Assembly: GCF_900996225.1 (NCBI RefSeq)
Contig: NZ_CAAJGL010000123.1
Span: forward strand, 310,001 to 374,000
Origin: Paraburkholderia sp. BCC1884
Lineage (GTDB): Bacteria; Pseudomonadota; Gammaproteobacteria; Burkholderiales; Burkholderiaceae
Length of the DNA: 64,000 nucleotides
Reading direction: 5' to 3'
Positions 8,309 through 16,772 of the stretch are shown one piece after another (position 1 is the first letter of the stretch; each line of letters opens with the position of its first letter). Both the position numbers and the translations under genes were made by a program. The notes under the pieces were generated by a model. That model saw nothing but the letters and a program-made list of their open reading frames with translations. It made no database searches and was not told the origin of the DNA.

Positions 8309-9298
8309 TCACGGTACGACGCCGAAAACCTGGGCCAACAGGCGGATCGTTTCGATCTTGTCGTCGAGTCGATTGGTCATCATCGCCAGCATCACCTCGT
8401 CGGCGTTGTAGGCCTGTGCCCGTTCAAGTATTTTTTCTCTCACTTCCGAAGGCGTGCCGGTGACTTCCCGATTGGCGATCCTGCGAAGATAGTCTTCGGC
8501 TTCGTCTCCGAAATTGATTTCGGCCAATGTCGCGGATGACGGGACGGAACGAGGATAGCGGCCCGAATCACGCATCAGCCGGAAATAGTCCGATGCTTTT
8601 TTTAGCTCGTCGAGTTTGTCCCGCGTTTCTGCACACACAACGTTAAGGGCGATGACGACCTTCGATTCCGGAAACTCGGCAGACGGCTTGAATTGTTCCC
8701 GATAGACTTGCACGGCTTCCGCGCTGGCGTCGGGGTTGATGAATAGCGCGACCGCGAGTCCCATCCCTTTTTCAGCGGCCAACGCGCCGCTGCCCGGATG
8801 ACTGCCCGCCGACAGCAGCCACATAGGAGGAACGCTCTCTACCGTCGGCATGGCCAGTGCACGCTTGCATTCGTCGTGGAAGTAACGATCGAGTTGATCG
8901 ACCTGTTCGACGAAATCTTCAGCCGTGGCGGCCACGGGATTGAGAAGAGAGCGGGCATACATATCTTCTCCGCTTGCACGACCGATCCCACAATCGACAC
9001 GGCCCGGATAGAGCGCTTCCAGCGTGCGGAAGTTTTCGGCGACCCGGTAAGCACTGTGGTTCGGCAGCATGACGCCACCTGAGCCGATGCGGATTCGTTG
9101 AGTCTGCGCACCAATCGAAGCGAGCAGCACCTCAGGCGAGGAGCCTTGCAGGATGCTCATATTGTGGTGCTCCGACAGCCAGATACGTTCGTAACCCAGT
9201 CGGTCTGCTTCGCGAGCCAGTGTGACGGTATTGGCGATCGCCTGAGACGCGGAGGCGTTCTCAGGAAGGGTGGATTGCTCGAGAATGGAGAGTTTCAT
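8309..9298 (-). CDS. LLM-class flavin-dependent oxidoreductase (luciferase-like)
   Basis: A 329-residue bacterial-luciferase-like monooxygenase of the MsnO8-type branch, using FMNH2 supplied by a separate reductase. Characteristic segments are LGYERIWLSEHHN, IRIGSGGVMLPNHSAYRVAE and GRVDCGIGRASG. The N-terminus MKLSILEQSTLPENASASQA is typical, supporting the start at 9298. Substrate unknown. It is divergent from the MFS importer at 9631, and the two may act on the same compound. Downstream, on the same strand, are the structured leader, the GlcG-like gene and the alcohol dehydrogenase. Confidence 0.88.
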   Translation of the reverse strand: MKLSILEQSTLPENASASQAIANTVTLAREADRLGYERIWLSEHHNMSILQGSSPEVLLASIGAQTQRIRIGSGGVMLPNHSAYRVAENFRTLEALYPGRVDCGIGRASGEDMYARSLLNPVAATAEDFVEQVDQLDRYFHDECKRALAMPTVESVPPMWLLSAGSHPGSGALAAEKGMGLAVALFINPDASAEAVQVYREQFKPSAEFPESKVVIALNVVCAETRDKLDELKKASDYFRLMRDSGRYPRSVPSSATLAEINFGDEAEDYLRRIANREVTGTPSEVREKILERAQAYNADEVMLAMMTNRLDDKIETIRLLAQVFGVVP

Positions 9299-9404
9299 TC
9301 GGTAGCCCTGCAGCAGAGTTGGCGACGTTAAGCGGCAACCGCGAATAAGCAGCGTTGTGAGGAACGTGTTCGCGTTCGATGTTCAGAGAGGCCGATAAAG
9401 AGGC

Positions 9405-9434
9405 ATTGAGTATCTCGTGGGAGATATTGAGTAT
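9405..9434. promoter_or_regulatory. Direct repeat plus inverted repeat upstream of the MFS gene
   Basis: Two copies of ATTGAGTAT (9405-9413 and 9426-9434) start 21 bp apart, two helical turns. Between and partly within them is a perfect inverted repeat TATCTC/GAGATA with a 4-bp centre (9411-9426). It lies in the 332-bp divergent gap between the monooxygenase and MFS genes and is a plausible operator. Nothing else stands out in that gap. Confidence 0.4.
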
Positions 9435-9630
9435 TTGTATTTATGTCGAACCGATGTGAAGATGCGTTTGCCTGATCTCGACAACCTATCCACGCTCGAC
9501 CGTACAGCAATCGGAATTCGCGCTCTTTCGGTAAAGCACGGTAAATTTCGGAAGACACGGACCAGTCGGCGGCGGCAGGAAGGATAGACAGCGCGGTTCA
9601 CCTCAACAGGGCAGATGGGCGGAAGGAGAT

Positions 9631-10965
9631 ATGACCAAATCATTTCGAACCGATGTGACTGCTAACGTGCAGCTGCCGCCCGAAGACGCCCTGCTGATTC
9701 GCAAGATCACGTTGCGTGTCGTGCCATTCCTGTTCATCTGCTATGTGGTGTTGTTCCTCGATCGGATCAATATTGGTTTCGCGCAGTTGCAGATGAAGCA
9801 CGACTTCGGCTTTACCGACACGATGTATGGACTCGGTGCTGCCATGTTTTACGCCGGATACGTCCTTTGCGAGTTACCCAGCAACATGCTGCTTGCACGC
9901 TTTGGTGCTCGCAAGACATTCTCGCGCATCATGCTGCTCTGCGGGATCGTGTCTACGTGCATGATTTTCGTGTCGACGTCGGCGGCTTATTACGTGCTGC
10001 GCTTCATGCTTGGTGTCTTCGAGGCTGGCTCTTTTCCCGGCATCCTCCTGTACATAACGTACTGGTTTCCTGCGAATCGTCGCGCTGCGATGATCTCGGT
10101 GTTCATCGCGGGTGTCGCGCTGGCCGGCGTAGTCGGTGGTCTCTTTTCCGGGTGGATCATGCGCGACATGGCGGGCGTGCTCGGTCTGTTCGGCTGGCAA
10201 TGGATGTTCGCATTTGAAGGCTTGCCGGCGGTCGTGCTTGGCCTGATCGCGTGGTGGACGATCGTCGACTCGCCAGCTCACGCGACATGGCTCTCGGAGG
10301 CAGAAAGGGGCCGCCTGAATGAGATGCTCAATCCGCCGGAACCTGAAGAACAGGTAAGGCCCGGACTCGGTCCCGTCGTTGCGAATCCGAAGGTCTATCT
10401 GTTTGCGTTCGTCTACTTTTCGCTGACGTGTGCCTCGCTGACACTGAATTTCTGGCTACCGCTGATCATCCGTGATTTTGGCGTCCGTGATCTTGTTCTG
10501 ATCAGTTTGTTCTCGGCTATTCCCAATGCGATCGGCGTGGTGGGTCTAGTCGTCATATCGAAACACTCCGATCGGACCAATGAGCGCCGCCGACATTTCG
10601 CGTTCTGCGCGATAGGAGGCGCTGCCGCGTTTGGCACGCTGACCTTGCATGTGGGAAGTCTTGCGCTGATGCTGGGGTGTCTATCCGTCGCGTGTGCGCT
10701 GATCTATGCGGCGTTGCCGATCTTCTGGGCCGTGCCCTCGACGCAGTTTCCGAAACATCAAGCCGCGCCCAGCATTGCACTCATCAGCAGCATAGGCATT
10801 ACGAGTGGGATCGTCAGCCCCTGGGCAATCGGCGTCGTGCGGACCCACACTGGGACCATCGACGACGCGATCTACATCTTGATGGTCCTGCTGGTGTTGA
10901 GCAGCGTCGCTCTGTTGGCTGGCGTACGTTCAACGAACCACGGGCGGCCTCGCTCGTCAGCATGA
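9631..10965 (+). CDS. MFS transporter, anion:cation symporter type
   Basis: A 444-residue 12-helix major facilitator of the ACS family (importers of tartrate, phthalate, glucarate and similar organic anions). Seen: the N-terminal RKITLRVVPFLFICYVVLFLDRINIG, the YAGYVLCELPSN segment, and FEAGSFPGILLYITYWFP, all typical of the family. A strong GGAAGGAG site precedes the ATG at 9631. The divergent neighbour is the flavin monooxygenase, so a role in importing an aromatic or other organic acid for that enzyme set is reasonable but inferred. It converges with the large regulator gene at 11021. Confidence 0.92.
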   Translation: MTKSFRTDVTANVQLPPEDALLIRKITLRVVPFLFICYVVLFLDRINIGFAQLQMKHDFGFTDTMYGLGAAMFYAGYVLCELPSNMLLARFGARKTFSRIMLLCGIVSTCMIFVSTSAAYYVLRFMLGVFEAGSFPGILLYITYWFPANRRAAMISVFIAGVALAGVVGGLFSGWIMRDMAGVLGLFGWQWMFAFEGLPAVVLGLIAWWTIVDSPAHATWLSEAERGRLNEMLNPPEPEEQVRPGLGPVVANPKVYLFAFVYFSLTCASLTLNFWLPLIIRDFGVRDLVLISLFSAIPNAIGVVGLVVISKHSDRTNERRRHFAFCAIGGAAAFGTLTLHVGSLALMLGCLSVACALIYAALPIFWAVPSTQFPKHQAAPSIALISSIGITSGIVSPWAIGVVRTHTGTIDDAIYILMVLLVLSSVALLAGVRSTNHGRPRSSA

Positions 10966-11020
10966 TTTCGATCGACGAGGCGAGCCGCAAATTCACACTG
11001 GATCTCTTCTCTCACGCTTG

Positions 11021-13954
11021 TCAGTTAGCCTGGAGCCCCACGCGAAAATCGTCGACAAGCGTTCTGGATTCTTTCATATCGGCGATTTCGAATCCCTCGG
11101 TAAACTTGCCGTAGACCGTCGACAGTCCGGACTCCGCCTGCCCGGTTTTGCCTTGCCTGTGTTTGAGCTGGGCCAGATTTTTCGCCGCCCGTAGTTCGAA
11201 GAATAGTGCGCCTTGCCGCTGGGCGATTTCGATGGCCTGCACGTAAAGCGCTTCGGACCCTCCTTGCGCATCAAGCTCATCGGATGCGGCGAGTATTTCG
11301 CCCTTTATCCGCATCAACTCCGATACGCACCATAGTTCGTCGTGTACCTTCGACCACGTCAACGCATCTTCGATCGTCTCTCTCGCTTCCGCATAACGTC
11401 CGAAATGGAGCAGGCCGCAAGCGTAGATGCCAGCGAACAGGGGATAGCGCATTCCTATATGTTCGCGCTTGAGTTGCTCTAACGCGTCGAAGAGGATCGA
11501 GAGACCGGCCGGGTTCTTTTTCTCCAGTAGCAAGGCGCCATGAAGACCACGTGCCATTGCGTCGAAAAGGACTAGCCCGTGCTTCGCCACACTGTCGAGC
11601 AAGATGAGGAGCGCTTCTTCAGCGGACTCGAGATCGCCTGCGTAAAGCGTGATCGGAATAAAGGCGAAGACCAGCACGTAGCCGATCGTCAAACTATGGC
11701 CGCTTTTGTGTGCGTCGTCCCGCGCTTTTCGTGCTTCGTCCAGCGCGCGATCGGCAAACCCCTGAACCCAGAGGACACTCGCCATTAAGGATCGGGTTCC
11801 CTCTTCGCCGTTTACGTGATTATCCGAGAGCTGAGACTGATAACTGGGTGCGGCGTAACCTTCAAGCACGCCCTCGAGCTGGCGCTGAGCTTCGGCCTGT
11901 TTGCCCATGTGATGCCACGCGAACGCCGTCAGCCGACTACCTTCCGACGTCGCAACCTCATTGTGGGAGGTCTCAGCGATAAAGCGGAATTTTTGCAGCA
12001 GTTCGTCGGCAGCACGATGTTTCCCTGCATACACGAAGCCGCAACAGGCCGCGAATAACGAACGCAACTGGTATTCCTTATTGTCCAGTCGCTGCGCGAT
12101 GGCGAGCGCAGCGGTCCACGCCGCGTCGACTTGCGAGACCATACCGCGGGTGTAGAGTGCCGAGGCTGCCAGCGCGGTATAGAGCTTCATTCGCTGAGTG
12201 TCGAGTGCAGGCGGGCAGCCATCTGTCTGGCGAAGCGCGTGCTCGATGCGATTGCGGCATTCGTCGAGCGAGGAAAGTCGGATCCACGCAGGTATAGCCA
12301 GGACCGTAAGTGCGATGCCGAGAGCGGCGTCGCCATGCGTGGAAAACGCCCAGTTCAAGGCGCTTCGAACATCGTCGATCGTCGGGACATGGTCCTCCAG
12401 CCATCGAGAGTCGGGCGGCCTGGTCCAGAAGTCTTCGACGCGCATATAAAGGTCGTGGAAATGCTCGGCGTGGCGGCGCGAGACCCTGTCCAGCTCTCCC
12501 GCGTCGGCAAGCTTTCGTCTCGCGTAGTCGCGGGTCGTATCCAGAAGACGATATCGCCCGGTATCGCTGCCCACGTTCGCCGATAGCATCGACTTGGCCA
12601 CCAGGCTCGCCACTGCATCGATCACGCCCGCATACGGCAGGCTTTCGTCACCCGCTACCGCAGCGGCCGACCCGAGCGAAAAGACGCCCGGAAATATGGC
12701 AAGCCGACGCAGCACGATTCGCTCGAGGTCAGGCAACAGCTGATGACTCCAATCGAGCGTCGCCAGCAGCGTTTTCTGCCGCTCAGGAGCCGTGCGGCGG
12801 CCCTGCGCGAGGGTGGAAAAGCGGTCATCCAGCAGGCTGAACAACTCGTGAACGCCGAACGCGTCCAGACGCGTTGCCGCCAGCTCGATCGCCAGAGCAA
12901 TGCCATCCAGCCGTCGGCAGATTTGCGTGACGACAGGCGCGACCGCGTCGGACAGCACGAAGTCGCTGCGCGCGGCAATGGCTCGCTCGACGAAAAGCTC
13001 GACGGCGGGATATTGAAGCGCCTCGTCGCCGGTCAAGCGTTGCGAGTCAGGTGCGGGCGGGCTTTCCAGCGGTTTGAGGCGGTAGACGTGTTCGCCGATT
13101 GCCTGGAGTGGCTCGCGGCTGGTCCCGAGAACCCGCATTTGCGGCGCTGCCGCGGTCATATGCTCGGCGAGAATCGCCGCCGCCTCGATAACGTGCTCGC
13201 AGTTGTCGAACACAACGAGCTGCGGGCGATTCCGAAGCCGGAAGTAATTGGCCAGTGCCCGTGGTATGTCGTTCGAGTGGACGGCAAGGCCGATCGCATT
13301 GGCGACGGCATGGGGCAGGAAGCTCGCGTCGGACAGCCGGGACAGATTGACGAACCACACGTCGTATTCGCCGGCCTCCACCATCTCGCGCGCGACCGCG
13401 AGAGCGACGGTTGTTTTTCCTATTCCACCGGGGCCCGCTATGGTCAGAACGCGCACGCGCGAAAGCTGACTCACCAGATCGTGGATCGTGCCCGAGCGTC
13501 CGATGGGCCGAACCAGGGCCGCGGGAATATTGTGTGAAGTATGCGGACGTGCTTCCTGTGACAGCGAGGTTGCCGTCAACCTCTCACGCTCGACGGGCGC
13601 TACGAACTGATAGCCCCGGCCCACGAGGGTTGCGACAAAGCGCTGGTCCTTCGGGCCGTCCCCCAGCGCTTTGCGCAGGGCGGCGATATGCACCTTGAGG
13701 TTGTTTTCCTCTACGACAGCTCGCGGCCACGCGCACGCCATGAGTTCTTTTTTGGTGATGAGCTCGCCATGACGTTCGACCAGCACCGTTAGCAAGTCGA
13801 GCGCGCGACCACCGACCAGCACGCGCGAGCCGCCGTTGAGCAGTATCTGCTGCGACGGAATGAGCCGGAAGGAGCCGAACCGGTAAGCGACCCTTGTCGA
13901 GTCGTCCGGCTCCGCAACGGCGCGCAGACCGCCGCCGTTTGGCGTTGTATGCAT
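11021..13954 (-). CDS. Large regulator: OmpR-type winged helix + NTPase + helical repeats
   Basis: A 977-residue one-piece regulator. Residues ~25-118 are an OmpR/PhoB-type winged helix (GGRALDLLTVLVERHGELITKKEL and LVGRGYQFVAPV). Residues ~150-480 are a STAND-type ATPase with Walker A GPGGIGKTT, Walker B LVVFDNCEHV and the sensor-like LGTSREPL. The last ~450 residues are alpha-helical and TPR-like (EAQRQLEGVLEGY, GRYAEARETIEDAL). The family is common in Burkholderia, where members are thought to couple ligand or protein binding on the repeats to ATP-driven DNA binding. No receiver domain is present. Targets are unknown; the convergent MFS gene and the upstream TetR/SDR pair are the nearest candidates. 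Confidence 0.85.
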   Translation of the reverse strand: MHTTPNGGGLRAVAEPDDSTRVAYRFGSFRLIPSQQILLNGGSRVLVGGRALDLLTVLVERHGELITKKELMACAWPRAVVEENNLKVHIAALRKALGDGPKDQRFVATLVGRGYQFVAPVERERLTATSLSQEARPHTSHNIPAALVRPIGRSGTIHDLVSQLSRVRVLTIAGPGGIGKTTVALAVAREMVEAGEYDVWFVNLSRLSDASFLPHAVANAIGLAVHSNDIPRALANYFRLRNRPQLVVFDNCEHVIEAAAILAEHMTAAAPQMRVLGTSREPLQAIGEHVYRLKPLESPPAPDSQRLTGDEALQYPAVELFVERAIAARSDFVLSDAVAPVVTQICRRLDGIALAIELAATRLDAFGVHELFSLLDDRFSTLAQGRRTAPERQKTLLATLDWSHQLLPDLERIVLRRLAIFPGVFSLGSAAAVAGDESLPYAGVIDAVASLVAKSMLSANVGSDTGRYRLLDTTRDYARRKLADAGELDRVSRRHAEHFHDLYMRVEDFWTRPPDSRWLEDHVPTIDDVRSALNWAFSTHGDAALGIALTVLAIPAWIRLSSLDECRNRIEHALRQTDGCPPALDTQRMKLYTALAASALYTRGMVSQVDAAWTAALAIAQRLDNKEYQLRSLFAACCGFVYAGKHRAADELLQKFRFIAETSHNEVATSEGSRLTAFAWHHMGKQAEAQRQLEGVLEGYAAPSYQSQLSDNHVNGEEGTRSLMASVLWVQGFADRALDEARKARDDAHKSGHSLTIGYVLVFAFIPITLYAGDLESAEEALLILLDSVAKHGLVLFDAMARGLHGALLLEKKNPAGLSILFDALEQLKREHIGMRYPLFAGIYACGLLHFGRYAEARETIEDALTWSKVHDELWCVSELMRIKGEILAASDELDAQGGSEALYVQAIEIAQRQGALFFELRAAKNLAQLKHRQGKTGQAESGLSTVYGKFTEGFEIADMKESRTLVDDFRVGLQAN

Positions 13955-14124
13955 GATTGAGCGTCCGAAATGATCTCAGGATCGTTGTCGTTGGATGGGC
14001 AAGCAGCGCGCGACGCGAAATGCTCGATGCCTGTGCCCGCGACCTCCCGCGCTTCGTGGCCTCACACTTGCCCCATTATTGCGCAGCCGACGCGTGCATG
14101 CGAGGGGTCGAACCGCTATCGAAT

Positions 14125-14700
14125 CTAGCCGGGCGGTCGAGACCCGAGCAACAGTATTTCGACGAGCCTTTTTGCACTTTGCTGCCAGTCCGGAGCGGAC
14201 GCAACGTTGGAAACACCGACAAGCGCTCGAAGGAGATCCAGCGGGTCGATATCGGCACGGATATCGCCGCTTGCGACCGCGCGGCTTACAAGGGACTGGA
14301 TCGCATCCTTGATCTGCGCGCCCGACGACTCGAACAGTTTCGTTGGTCCTCCGACAATTGAATTCAATGCCGGCGCAATGATCTTCTTCGTCGCGATGTA
14401 GTCCACGAAAAGCATCATCCAGGATCTCAGCGCGTCGAGCGGTGGCGATCCGGACAGCTGTCGCGCTTCCTCTGCAAGCTTCTCCACCTCGGCGCGATAG
14501 ACGCTCTCTAGCAGTGCGTCGCGAGTGGGGAAGTGCCGGTAGAGCGTCCCCACGCCGACGCCCGCCTGGCGAGCCAGTTCCTCGAGGCTGATGTCGCCGC
14601 CCTCACGCGTGAATGCCGTCTTCGCCTCTTCGAGGATGCGCTCGCGATTGCGAAGCGCATCGGCGCGCGGCTTCCGTTCTTTTGGTGTTGATTGATTCAT
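14125..14700 (-). CDS. TetR family transcriptional repressor
   Basis: A 191-residue TetR regulator. The DNA-binding domain is at residues ~15-65 (RNRERILEEAKTAF, then ISLEELARQAGVGVGTLYRHFPTRDAL). The C-terminal ligand domain resembles regulators of short-chain dehydrogenase genes. The ATG at 14700 begins with the usual polar leader MNQSTPKERKPRADAL; the longer frame from 14721 would overlap the first operator. It is divergent from the SDR gene at 14823, and two near-identical palindromes lie between them. It most likely represses both genes until a ligand, perhaps the SDR substrate, binds. Confidence 0.9.
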   Translation of the reverse strand: MNQSTPKERKPRADALRNRERILEEAKTAFTREGGDISLEELARQAGVGVGTLYRHFPTRDALLESVYRAEVEKLAEEARQLSGSPPLDALRSWMMLFVDYIATKKIIAPALNSIVGGPTKLFESSGAQIKDAIQSLVSRAVASGDIRADIDPLDLLRALVGVSNVASAPDWQQSAKRLVEILLLGSRPPG

Positions 14701-14719
14701 GTGCACCCTGAGTGCTTGC

Positions 14720-14740
14720 AAGCGGAGGGCGGCTCCGTTT
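14720..14740. promoter_or_regulatory. TetR operator, copy 1
   Basis: A 21-bp dyad with arms AAGCGGAG and CTCCGTTT around a 5-bp centre. It is just upstream of the TetR start codon and matches copy 2 at 19 of 21 positions. Confidence 0.7.
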
Positions 14741-14751
14741 AGTATAGTGAA

Positions 14752-14772
14752 AAGCGGAGGGAAGCTCCGTTT
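14752..14772. promoter_or_regulatory. TetR operator, copy 2
   Basis: A second 21-bp dyad with the same arms AAGCGGAG/CTCCGTTT, starting 32 bp (about three helical turns) from copy 1. A TATAGT element at 14743-14748, readable as TATACT on the other strand, lies between the copies and would be blocked by bound repressor. Confidence 0.7.
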
Positions 14773-14822
14773 TTATCCCGGACGGGATATGACGTCAACC
14801 CTATTGTGATGGAGCGGCGAAA

Positions 14823-15800
14823 ATGGCTGAACAGTTTGGTGCAACTTCGACGACTGATGACGTGCTGACCGGCGTCGATCTGCGGGGCAAGCGGATTCTT
14901 GTCACGGGCGTATCGGCGGGGCTCGGCGTGGAGACGGCGCGCTCGCTCGCCCTGCGTGGGGCCAGCGTGACCGGCGCGGCCAGAGATCTGGAAAAAGCGA
15001 CGCAGGCGATTGCCGACGCGCGGCGGGAAGCCGCTGCAGCGGGTGGCAGTATCGACCTGATTTCACTGGATCTCGCTAACCTGGAGAGCGTGCGTGCTTG
15101 TGCCGACCAGTTGCTGGCGAAGGGCCAGGCTTTCGACGTCATCATTGCCAACGCGGGTGTGATGGCGACACCTTTCGGCAAAACCGCCGATGGCTTTGAA
15201 ACGCAGTTTGGCACTAATCATCTCGGGCACTTCGTATTCGTGAATCGCCTCGCGTCGTCGATCTCAGCGGGTGGGCGAGTGGTCGTTCTGGCTTCTTCCG
15301 GCCATAGATTCGCGAACGTGGATCTCGACGACCCTGGCTTCGAGCACATGCCCTACGATCCGTTCGTCGCCTATGGGCGCGCCAAGACGGCGAACATCCT
15401 TTTCGCGGTTGCTTTCGACAAACGACATCGGGCGCGGGGCGTGCGGGCAACTGCCGTTCACCCTGGCGGGATTCACACGGAACTCGGCCGCCATATGGAT
15501 GAAGGACAAATGACGGCGCTACTGGAGAGAATCAACAGTCAATTGTCGTCGGAAGGGAAGGAGCCGTTTCAGTTCAAGACCGTTGCACAGGGCGCGGCGA
15601 CTTCGGTCTGGGCCGCCGTCGTGGCGTCGGCCGACGAGGTCGGCGGCCGGTACTGTGAGAATTGTCACGTGAGCGAAGTCGTCGGCGACGATGTGGTGAT
15701 TACGCCTGTCAGTGAAGGCGTCCGACGCTACGCGCTCGACGAAGCGAATGCTGCTGCGCTGTGGCGTAAAAGTGAGGAGATGGTCGGCGAGTCGTTTTGA
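14823..15800 (+). CDS. Short-chain dehydrogenase/reductase (SDR)
   Basis: A 325-residue SDR of the retinol-dehydrogenase-like branch. Motifs: TGVSAGLG for cofactor binding, ANAGVM, catalytic serine in LASSGH and YGRAK holding the catalytic Tyr/Lys. Family members reduce or oxidise carbonyl/alcohol groups with NAD(P)H; the substrate is unknown. A GGAG site precedes the ATG. It is controlled by the divergent TetR gene through the two palindromes at 14720-14772. The C-terminal extension (HVSEVV to the end) is usual for this branch. Confidence 0.9.
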   Translation: MAEQFGATSTTDDVLTGVDLRGKRILVTGVSAGLGVETARSLALRGASVTGAARDLEKATQAIADARREAAAAGGSIDLISLDLANLESVRACADQLLAKGQAFDVIIANAGVMATPFGKTADGFETQFGTNHLGHFVFVNRLASSISAGGRVVVLASSGHRFANVDLDDPGFEHMPYDPFVAYGRAKTANILFAVAFDKRHRARGVRATAVHPGGIHTELGRHMDEGQMTALLERINSQLSSEGKEPFQFKTVAQGAATSVWAAVVASADEVGGRYCENCHVSEVVGDDVVITPVSEGVRRYALDEANAAALWRKSEEMVGESF

Positions 15801-15830
15801 TACGGCAGGTTTCGCAGAAGGGAAGTGCTG

Positions 15831-15867
15831 CGCCGCCGTGAACTGGGAAAGGTTTGCCACGGCGGCG
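15831..15867 (+). terminator. Strong GC hairpin after the SDR gene
   Basis: A perfect 10-bp stem, CGCCGCCGTG (15831-15840) with CACGGCGGCG (15858-15867), and a 17-base loop. It begins 30 bp after the SDR stop. There is no T-run, so it would be a factor-assisted terminator or an mRNA-stabilising end. Confidence 0.4.
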
Positions 15868-15940
15868 ACGCGGTCCGGGACCCCATACGTGAATGGCTTG
15901 TGGCGGGCTTCTGCGTATGGTGACCTTGTGCGAGATCGAG

Positions 15941-16141
15941 CTAGTTCCAAACGTTCAGCGCGCCTGAGTCACGCTGATCGTCTGCGACGAGCGCCCCGGT
16001 GCCCGGTCGCCAGATAGTGTTGGCAAGACCGGTCAAATCGACAAGCGTCTCGATCTTGCCGGCCTTCGGTATCGGGGCAACTTGAGGCAGCACGTGGAGC
16101 ACGCGAGCGGCCTCGTTGGCGACATCGCTCGCGCCGAACCT
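15941..16141 (-). pseudogene. Possible C-terminal gene remnant, family not recognised
   Basis: A 66-codon open stretch with no start codon ends in TAG at 15941. It reads like protein (VANEAARVLHVLPQVAP, GLANTIWRPGTGALVADDQ) but I cannot name the family. It begins directly after the stop of the zinc-dehydrogenase remnant and in the same frame. It may be the tail of a gene whose front was deleted. Confidence 0.3.
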
Positions 16142-16376
16142 CTATGGCGTGAGAACAATCCTGCCGAGTATCTGGCCAGCTTCCATTTTCTGGTGAGCTA
16201 GCACAGCTTGTTTCAAAGGCAGCACTTCGTGCACCACGACGTGTAATTCGCCGCGATCTGCCGCAGCGAACGATTCGGCAGTCACGGCGCGCCGGTCCGA
16301 TTCCGGCACGCATGCGGGATTCGCGCTGAAGGTCGAAAACGTCATCTCCAAACGTCTGAATAGCAACTGCCTTCAA
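16142..16376 (-). pseudogene. Zinc-type alcohol dehydrogenase remnant (ends only)
   Basis: From the ATG at 16376 the frame gives MKAVAIQTFGDDVF, the typical start of a quinone-oxidoreductase/zinc-dehydrogenase. In another frame, the last ~45 codons up to the TAG at 16142 are the typical end of the same family (GELHVVVHEVLPLKQAV, then GQILGRIVLTP). Only ~235 bp remain of a gene normally near 1 kb, so about 250 codons were deleted with a frame change. It cannot encode an enzyme. Confidence 0.7.
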
Positions 16377-16772
16377 TGTTTTCTCCTGAATCGGATATCG
16401 ATTGGGACCGTGCCACGATCGCGTTTTCCAGTGACCACCCGAATGGTGTGCACGAAGTCCCGCGCTTTCGTTTTAAATCGATGCGTTATAGATTTCATCG
16501 GCGAAATAGCGACGCATATCACTATGCGGATGCGCCACGCACCGCAATTCGCAACCGCTCGCGCACACCGGGTCGAATTGCCACGCTGTCGCATTGTCAT
16601 GAATCTGCCCGACCAGATAACGAGTTGAAAAAGGCATTTCGTAGGCTAGACTGATCAAAGCGTTTATCTGCATGTGTCTTCTAAAGAAATATCGGCTCCT
16701 GATAGTTCTAAAAAGCTCTACTTCCAGTCGACTTCAATCAAGGTCCAGGGCATATCTCCGAAGAGGATAATT
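16377..16772. other. Intergenic region upstream of the HAF-repeat gene
   Basis: A 396-bp gap. I see no recognisable protein on either strand and no convincing repeat. The part from about 16640 on is AT-richer and probably carries the promoter of the HAF-repeat gene. Confidence 0.4.
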
